Source: Salipiger pallidus
Lineage (GTDB): Bacteria > Pseudomonadota > Alphaproteobacteria > Rhodobacterales > Rhodobacteraceae
Assembly (NCBI RefSeq): GCF_014643635.1
Contig: NZ_BMJV01000006.1
Span: 248,001-312,000, forward strand
Direction: 5' to 3'
Length of the DNA stretch: 64,000 nt
Shown: positions 59,239 through 64,000 of the stretch, piece after piece
Layout of the letters: each line of letters begins with the position of its first letter
Position numbering within the stretch: the stretch's first letter is position 1
Notes under the pieces: generated by a model
Databases searched by the model: none
The model's input: only the letters and a program-made list of their open reading frames with translations
What the model was told of the DNA's origin: nothing
Position numbers and translations under genes: made by a program

Positions 59239-60576
59239 ATGACCGTTACCCGATTTGCCCCTTCGCCCACAGGCCACATTCACGTGGGCAACCTTCGCAC
59301 GGCACTGTTCAACTACCTGATCGCCCGCAAGGCCGGCGGCACCTTCATCCTGCGCATCGACGACACCGACGCCGAACGCAGCAAGGAAGAATATGTCGAC
59401 GGCATCAAGCGCGATCTGGAGTGGCTGGGCCTTACCTGGGACAAGACGGAGCGGCAGAGCGCGCGGCTCGAGCGCTACCACGAGGCAGGCCAGCAGCTGC
59501 GCGACATGGGCCGCTTCTACGAGGCGTGGGAAACGCCGACCGAACTGGACCTCAAGCGCAAGAAGCAGCTCAACATGGGCAAGCCGCCGGTCTACGACCG
59601 CGCCGCCCTGTCGCTGTCGGACGACGAAAAGGCTGCCCTGCGTGCCGAGCGTGGCGATGGCGTGTGGCGCTTCAAGCTGAAGCAGGAACGTATCGACTGG
59701 ACTGACGGCATCCTCGGGCCGATCTCGATCGATGCGGCCTCGGTGTCCGACCCTGTGCTGATACGTGCCGACGGTCAGCTGCTCTATACGCTGGCCTCGG
59801 TGGTCGATGACATCGACATGGGCGTGACCAACATCGTGCGCGGGTCCGACCACGTCACCAACACCGCAACGCAGATCCAGATCATCGAGGCGCTTGGCGG
59901 CACGGTTCCCGGCTTTGCCCACCATTCGCTGCTGACCGGCCCGCAGGGCGAATCCCTGTCCAAGCGCCTTGGCGTGCTGTCGCTGCGTGACATGCGCGAA
60001 GCGGGCATCGAGCCTGAGGCGCTTCTGTCGCTGATGGCGCGGCTTGGCTCGAGCCAGCCGGTGGAGCTGCGTACCTCGCTTGATGAGATCGCGGAAGGAT
60101 TTGACCTGTCGCAGTTCGGCTCTGCGCCGACGAAATTCGACGAACAGGATCTCTACCCGCTGACCGCCCGCAAGCTGCACGAGCTGCCGTTCTCCGAGGT
60201 CGCGGACGAGATCGCCGAGCTTGGCGTGCCCGCAGACAAGGCCGAGCTGTTCTGGCAGGTCGCCCGCGACAACATCACCACTCGTAAGGACATCGCCCCG
60301 TGGTGGGCGCTGTTCCGTGACGGGGCAGAGCCGCTCATCGCCGACGAAGACCGCGACTTCATCGCCGAAGCCATGGCCCTGCTGCCTGACGGTCCCTACA
60401 CGCAGGACACCTGGGGTGAATGGACCAAGGCTGTGAAAGAGGCGACGGGCCGCAAGGGCAAGGGCCTCTTTATGCCATTGCGCAAGGCGGTTACCGGCCT
60501 CGAGCGCGGGCCCGAAATGGCCGACGTCATGCCGCTGATGCAGCAGATCCCGGCGCGCAAGCTCGCCGCGGGCTGA
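59239..60576 (+). CDS. gltX: Glutamyl-tRNA synthetase
   Basis: 445-residue class I synthetase. HIGH-type motif SPTGHIHVGNLRTALFNYL, catalytic-loop region VVDDIDMGVTNIVRGSDHVTNTATQIQI, and KMSKS-type GESLSKRLG. Start at 59239 with AGGAG six bases upstream. Many alphaproteobacteria carry two gltX paralogues; which one this is, and whether it charges tRNA-Glu or also tRNA-Gln, cannot be told here. Confidence 0.95.
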   Translation: MTVTRFAPSPTGHIHVGNLRTALFNYLIARKAGGTFILRIDDTDAERSKEEYVDGIKRDLEWLGLTWDKTERQSARLERYHEAGQQLRDMGRFYEAWETPTELDLKRKKQLNMGKPPVYDRAALSLSDDEKAALRAERGDGVWRFKLKQERIDWTDGILGPISIDAASVSDPVLIRADGQLLYTLASVVDDIDMGVTNIVRGSDHVTNTATQIQIIEALGGTVPGFAHHSLLTGPQGESLSKRLGVLSLRDMREAGIEPEALLSLMARLGSSQPVELRTSLDEIAEGFDLSQFGSAPTKFDEQDLYPLTARKLHELPFSEVADEIAELGVPADKAELFWQVARDNITTRKDIAPWWALFRDGAEPLIADEDRDFIAEAMALLPDGPYTQDTWGEWTKAVKEATGRKGKGLFMPLRKAVTGLERGPEMADVMPLMQQIPARKLAAG

Positions 60577-60599
60577 ACGCCTTTTCCGAATGCAGTTTC

Positions 60600-60631
60600 A
60601 AAAGCGCCGGGCCATTTGGTCCGGCGCTTTT
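60600..60631 (+). terminator. Intrinsic terminator after gltX
   Basis: AAAAGCGCCGG..CCGGCGCTTTT, an 11-bp stem extended by GCC/GGT around an ATTT loop, ending in a short T-run; 23 bp after the gltX stop and able to act on both strands. Confidence 0.88.
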
Positions 60632-60648
60632 GCATGTCCGGATCGGGA

Positions 60649-61872
60649 CTAGCTGCGCGCCACCGCGTCGCGATCATCGCGCAGGCTCAGCACCTCCTTG
60701 GCATGGCGCAGGGCATAGCCGCGCATCGACTTCGCTTCGTTGGCCATCTCGGGCCAGTCGGACCCCTCGAGCTGCCCCAGCGCCTCGACCGCGAGGCCGA
60801 TGACCTCGGGGTGTTCTCGCCCGGCGCGGATGAGTGATGCAAAGCCGTCCTCGATCAGGTCGGCGGGGTGGAGCACTGGCACCTCGATGCGAGGAAACTC
60901 AGGTGGTGGATTGCCGGGATGGCGCAGGTCCGACAGCACCCGGCTCAGCCGATGGATCACATCAATGGCGGTGCCCGGGTCGTTGATTCCCGGCGACAGG
61001 GCGCGCACGGCTATCTCGTTCAACACGATCACCCCGAAGCGGGCGTCCTGTTCGGCGGTGCGGATCTCTCCGAAGGTGAAGGCGTTGGCCAGCTGCTCCG
61101 GGTTCGCATCTCCAAGGACGTGACCAATGACCGCGCCCTTCACCACATGTCGTCCCGGTGAGGTGGCCAGCACGATATGTGCCGAGGCGTCGCCCAGCAT
61201 GTCGTTCAGCGCGGCCATGTCGATCAGCTGGACGTAGCCGCCCCTCGGCGCCCGGACCGGCACCGTGCCCGAGGGCATTTCAGCCCCGGCCGCCAGCGGC
61301 ACGCCGCCAAGCGCGGGACGCTCGAAGATGCGAGCGAGAGTCTCGCGGGCCTGTGCCTCGACCTTGGACAGGGTGTCATCCATGCTGCCAAGGCTGCTTA
61401 GGTGGTCAATCCAGCGGATGATGGCAAGGATGATGAGCGCAATCACCACCACCGTCACACCAAAGATCACCACCGCCGCGCTTTCCGAGTAGAATCCGGC
61501 GCGGAACATCACGATCGCTGTCAGCGAGAACAGGAAGGCTCCGGTGAAGGTGGCCAGAACGGTCTGCGTCGTGGTGTCGTTGAGGTGCAGCCGGTAGGCG
61601 CGGGGGGTGGCGGAATTGGCCGCGGTCTGGAACGCCTGCACCATCACCGACAGAGAGAAGGTGGTGACCGTCAGCATGGTCGACGCAAGGATGCTGAGGA
61701 TCGGCATCACCGCGTCGCTGCCGAACCGGTCCTGCAGATCCTTGGGGATCAGCCCTTCGAACAGTGGTGCCACCAGCGCCGTGACAAAGGCGACCAGCGC
61801 CCCCAGCAGGATGCGGGCCACGAGGTTGCGGCTGACCCGCTTGAGCAGCATCAGCAGCTTGCGGGGCCTCAC
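60649..61872 (-). CDS. DUF2254 membrane protein
   Basis: 407 residues with four N-terminal hydrophobic segments (ILLGALVAFVTALVAPLFEG, AFLFSLTAIVMFRAG, VIFGVTVVVIALIILAII) and a C-terminal soluble domain (GGYVQLIDMAALNDML, ALSPGINDPGTAIDVIHRL is family-typical). The start is GTG at 61872 overlapping the upstream stop (GTGA), so it is coupled to the cyclotransferase gene. Function unknown. Confidence 0.88.
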   Translation of the reverse strand: MRPRKLLMLLKRVSRNLVARILLGALVAFVTALVAPLFEGLIPKDLQDRFGSDAVMPILSILASTMLTVTTFSLSVMVQAFQTAANSATPRAYRLHLNDTTTQTVLATFTGAFLFSLTAIVMFRAGFYSESAAVVIFGVTVVVIALIILAIIRWIDHLSSLGSMDDTLSKVEAQARETLARIFERPALGGVPLAAGAEMPSGTVPVRAPRGGYVQLIDMAALNDMLGDASAHIVLATSPGRHVVKGAVIGHVLGDANPEQLANAFTFGEIRTAEQDARFGVIVLNEIAVRALSPGINDPGTAIDVIHRLSRVLSDLRHPGNPPPEFPRIEVPVLHPADLIEDGFASLIRAGREHPEVIGLAVEALGQLEGSDWPEMANEAKSMRGYALRHAKEVLSLRDDRDAVARS

Positions 61873-62495
61873 GCGCGGATCCTCCGCGCACCAAGCGCAT
61901 CGAGCCGGGTATCGACGAAGGCGCGCTCGTCGTCGCTCAGGATCTGGGCGCGGGGATAACGGGGAGCGTCGCGGTCATCAAGGAAATGCGCCTCCCACCC
62001 GCTGGTGGTGGCGAAGAACCGGTCGGCACCCTCGGGGCCGAACTCCTGCAGGTAACCCTGCACCACCACATCGAGGTAGCTCAGCAGCACCGGCGTGTCG
62101 GCGCGTGGGGCGATGCGGCGGTCTGGCGCAATCGAATAGATCGCCAACTCGGTGGCGCCGGGGGCCTCGTGGTGGATCGCAGAGCGCGCATCGAGCCGTT
62201 CATAGGCGGCCTCGCGCAGGTCGAGCGCCGCCCAGCCATCCTCGGGGACCGGGGCGATCAGCCCCTCGATGGTGCAGTCAGGGTCCGGAACGGCGGTCAG
62301 GTAGGCCAAAGGAGAGGAGGGGACCGACTGCCACGCCCGGCGCCAGCCAGTGGCCTTGGCGGGGTAGGGAGGGGTGAAACCATGGGTCTTGCGGTTCACG
62401 AGCGAGCCGTAGCCAAAAAAGAAGGATTCCCTTATGGGTGTTTTGGCCCCTGTTTCGTTCGCGCTTTTGTAATTGATGCAAGTCAAATCATTCAT
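61869..62495 (-). CDS. Gamma-glutamylcyclotransferase-like protein
   Basis: 208 residues. The nucleotide-free GGCT fold is marked by FFFGYGSLVNRKTH at residues 26-39 and by AYERLDARSAIHHEA, which includes the expected catalytic acid region. The annotated start (62495) puts an FNR-type box inside the first codons, so the true start could be nearer FFFGYGSL, though no better ATG exists. Upstream of and coupled to DUF2254. Confidence 0.8.
   Translation of the reverse strand: MNDLTCINYKSANETGAKTPIRESFFFGYGSLVNRKTHGFTPPYPAKATGWRRAWQSVPSSPLAYLTAVPDPDCTIEGLIAPVPEDGWAALDLREAAYERLDARSAIHHEAPGATELAIYSIAPDRRIAPRADTPVLLSYLDVVVQGYLQEFGPEGADRFFATTSGWEAHFLDDRDAPRYPRAQILSDDERAFVDTRLDALGARRIRA
62473..62486. 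promoter_or_regulatory. FNR/NnrR-type box
   Basis: TTGATGCAAGTCAA matches the CRP/FNR-family consensus TTGAT-N4-ATCAA at 9 of 10 fixed positions. It is centred 72 bp before the NsrR-like gene start (62552) in the divergent region, a common activator distance. It fits oxygen- or NO-responsive control. Confidence 0.6.
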
Positions 62496-62551
62496 ATCCA
62501 GATCATGTATATCTGCCGGGGTCCCAGCATGTGATTCAAAGAGGTTGGCCC

Positions 62552-63031
62552 GTGCGCGTTACGAAAAGAACCAATATCGCCATCCGCGTCCTGATGTATT
62601 GTGCCGCGAACTCCGACCGTCTGGTGACCAAAGCCGAGATTGCGGAGCGGTGCAACGCCTCGGAAAATCACTTGGCGCAGGTCATCAACCAACTCGCGCA
62701 GCTGGGGTTCCTGCACACGCAGCGGGGCCGCAAGGGCGGACTGTCGCTGTCGCGCGGCGCCGGTGAGATCCGCGTCGGCGATGTGTTCCGCGCCCTCGAG
62801 GCGCCGGTGCCGCTGGCTGAGTGCTTTGCCGACGTGGACAACACCTGCCCGCTCATTGACGCCTGCCGCCTGCGGGTGGCGCTGACCGAAGCCGCCAACG
62901 CCTTCTACGCGACGCTCGATCCCATCACACTGGATTCGCTAATGTGCGACAATGCCGCCCTGATGGACATTCTCGCGCCGAATGGCGGGTGCCGCACCGC
63001 CGTCCCCGAGCGGGCGCTTGCAGCAGGCTGA
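62552..63031 (+). CDS. Rrf2-family regulator, NsrR-like
   Basis: 159-residue winged-helix regulator (RVTKRTNIAIRVLMYCAAN, AEIAERCNASENHLAQVINQ, GLSLSRGAGEIRVGDVFRAL). Three cysteines at 91, 99 and 105 (ECFADVDNTCPLIDACRL) form an Fe-S binding pattern as in NsrR. NsrR proteins sense nitric oxide through the cluster; NsrR identity is inferred from overall likeness, and IscR/RirA relatives remain possible. The start is GTG 62552 with AAAGAGG seven bases upstream, giving the usual NsrR-like N-terminus; GTG 62531 adds seven residues. Confidence 0.83.
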   Translation: MRVTKRTNIAIRVLMYCAANSDRLVTKAEIAERCNASENHLAQVINQLAQLGFLHTQRGRKGGLSLSRGAGEIRVGDVFRALEAPVPLAECFADVDNTCPLIDACRLRVALTEAANAFYATLDPITLDSLMCDNAALMDILAPNGGCRTAVPERALAAG

Positions 63032-63055
63032 GTTTCATCGTACCCTTGGATCACC

Positions 63056-63217
63056 GTGATGGGAGAACCGGTGCCGCTGATGTGGCCCGGTGCCGAAGGA
63101 GCAACCGCCCCGGAAACTCTCAGGCCACAAGGACCGTCATGGTGACAAGACTCTGGAGAGAGGTGCCCCGCGCACCCGCCGAAGGGATAGCGATCTCAGG
63201 CTGACGGACAGAGGGGG
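63056..63217 (+). ncRNA. Tandem glycine riboswitch
   Basis: Two consecutive glycine aptamers in the gcvT leader. Aptamer 1 (about 63056-63137) shows GGGAGAACC, GCCGAAGGAGCAACCGCC and CCGGAAACTCTCAGGC, then CAAGGACCG. Aptamer 2 (about 63140-63217) shows GACAAGACTCTGGAGAG, CGCCGAAGGGATAGCGATC and TCAGGCTGACGGACAGAGGG. Conserved gcvT-motif blocks are present in both. A long hairpin centred on GCGCGGG/CCCGCGC (about 63226-63242) follows and may be the expression platform. It would switch on glycine cleavage genes when glycine is abundant. Confidence 0.95.
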
Positions 63218-63299
63218 CATTCGGGCGCGGGTTACCCGCGCGGAATGTCCGGGGGCTTGGCCAGACGCCACATCCGGGCGAAAGGGATGTGAAGGGCGT

Positions 63300-64000
63300 A
63301 TGGACGAGCTGAAATCGACACCACTCCATGATCTGCACGTGGCGCTTGGCGCCAAGATGGTGCCGTTCGCCGGGTACGAGATGCCGGTGCAATACCCCAT
63401 GGGCGTGATGAAGGAGCATCTTCACTGCCGCGCCGCCTGCGGGCTGTTCGACGTCAGCCACATGGGGCAGGTGTTCCTGCGTCCCCATTCCGGCGACGTG
63501 GCCGATGCCGCGCTGGCGCTGGAACGGCTGGTGCCGGTTGACGTGGTGGGTCTGAAACCGGGCCGCCAGCGCTATGCCATGTTCACGAACGAGGATAGCG
63601 GCCTGCTCGATGACCTGATGGTCGCCACCTGCGCTTGGGACACCGGGCTGTTCCTCGTGGTCAATGCCGCCTGCAAGGAGGGCGACATCGCGCATCTGAA
63701 GGCGCATGTGTCGGACCTTTGCGCCGTGGAGGTGATCGAGGATCGCGCCCTGATCGCCCTGCAGGGCCCCGAGGCCGAAGCCGCCCTGGAGCGCCTTGTG
63801 CCCGGCGTTGCCGACATGCGCTTCATGGACAGCCGGGCGTTCGGAGACCTATGGATCTCGCGCTCGGGCTATACCGGCGAGGACGGTTACGAGATTTCGC
63901 TGCCCGCCGCCGATGCCGAAGCCTTTGCAAGGCAGCTTCTGGACATGGATGCGGTAGAGCCCATCGGGCTCGGGGCGCGGGATTCGCTGCGGCTCGAGGC
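63300..64000 (+). CDS. gcvT: GcvT, glycine cleavage system T protein (3' end outside window)
   Basis: Aminomethyltransferase that releases ammonia and transfers the methylene group from the H protein to tetrahydrofolate. From ATG 63300 (after GAAGGG): LKSTPLHDLHVALGAKMVPF, GYEMPVQYPMGVMKEHLHCR, GLFDVSHMGQVFL, LVPVDVVGLKPGRQRYAMFT and SRSGYTGEDGYEISLPA are GcvT signatures. About 233 codons are present of about 365. Regulation by the preceding glycine riboswitch is clear. It links C1 metabolism by folate to the window's C1 theme. Confidence 0.96.
   Translation, partial: MDELKSTPLHDLHVALGAKMVPFAGYEMPVQYPMGVMKEHLHCRAACGLFDVSHMGQVFLRPHSGDVADAALALERLVPVDVVGLKPGRQRYAMFTNEDSGLLDDLMVATCAWDTGLFLVVNAACKEGDIAHLKAHVSDLCAVEVIEDRALIALQGPEAEAALERLVPGVADMRFMDSRAFGDLWISRSGYTGEDGYEISLPAADAEAFARQLLDMDAVEPIGLGARDSLRLE

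Overview
The window is GC-rich, densely packed alphaproteobacterial chromosome. Gene content and protein style (XoxF-type C1 oxidation, TRAP transporter, GSH-dependent formaldehyde pathway, many 4-nt ATGA overlaps) suggest Rhodobacterales, probably a marine Roseobacter-clade organism. That assignment is inferred from content, because no rRNA gene is present.

Region 1 (1 to 27.1 kb) is one large block for PQQ-dependent, lanthanide-type methanol/alcohol oxidation. It opens with the PQQ biosynthesis genes pqqB (cut by the window edge), pqqC, pqqD and pqqE, then a degenerate DUF58 protein and a Gfa-like protein. A three-gene signalling operon follows: LuxR-type response regulator, FIST-domain protein and hybrid PAS histidine kinase. 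The FIST/kinase pair has the layout of the nitric-oxide sensor NosP with its kinase NahK. Next come unknown exported proteins, a SoxYZ-like carrier divergent from a zinc metallohydrolase, and the formaldehyde route flhA-fghA. Then come cytochrome cycB, xoxF (carrying the DYD lanthanide signature), xoxG, xoxJ and a rhodanese-like protein. The block closes with two beta-propellers, an MxaD-like SRPBCC protein, a DUF2380-like protein, two ABC solute-binding proteins, an ABC ATPase with no adjacent permease, a tiny acidic PepSY-like protein and another small exported protein. The working model is: XoxF oxidises methanol in the periplasm and passes electrons to XoxG/CycB; formaldehyde is consumed by Gfa/FlhA/FghA; the two-component system sets expression.

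Region 2 (27.2 to 43.2 kb) is metabolic. It has an Orn/Lys/Arg decarboxylase, a NitT/TauT-type ABC transporter on the minus strand, a cytochrome P450, a complete TRAP transporter (P, Q, M) and a treX-treZ-treY cluster that makes trehalose from alpha-glucan.

Region 3 (43.2 to 64 kb) is mixed housekeeping and accessory sequence. It has a CbiX-like protein, a lipid kinase with a phosphoesterase, ExoD, AI-2E and YihY membrane proteins, and a short ClpP-like exported protein. Further on are a secreted 18-repeat MORN protein, nadE, a glycosyltransferase, a zinicin-like peptidase, a 2OG-Fe(II) oxygenase, a Tat-exported metallo-beta-lactamase-fold protein, a divergent FIST-like protein, a PfkB kinase, gltX, DUF2254 and a gamma-glutamylcyclotransferase. 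The window ends with an NsrR-like Rrf2 regulator beside an FNR/NnrR-type box, then a tandem glycine riboswitch leading into gcvT, which is cut by the window end.

The most interesting thread is the repeated link between nitric-oxide-type sensors (NosP/NahK-like pair, second FIST-like protein, NsrR-like regulator) and a lanthanide-dependent C1 oxidation block with several uncharacterised exported proteins. No tRNA, rRNA, CRISPR array, insertion sequence or prophage was seen.
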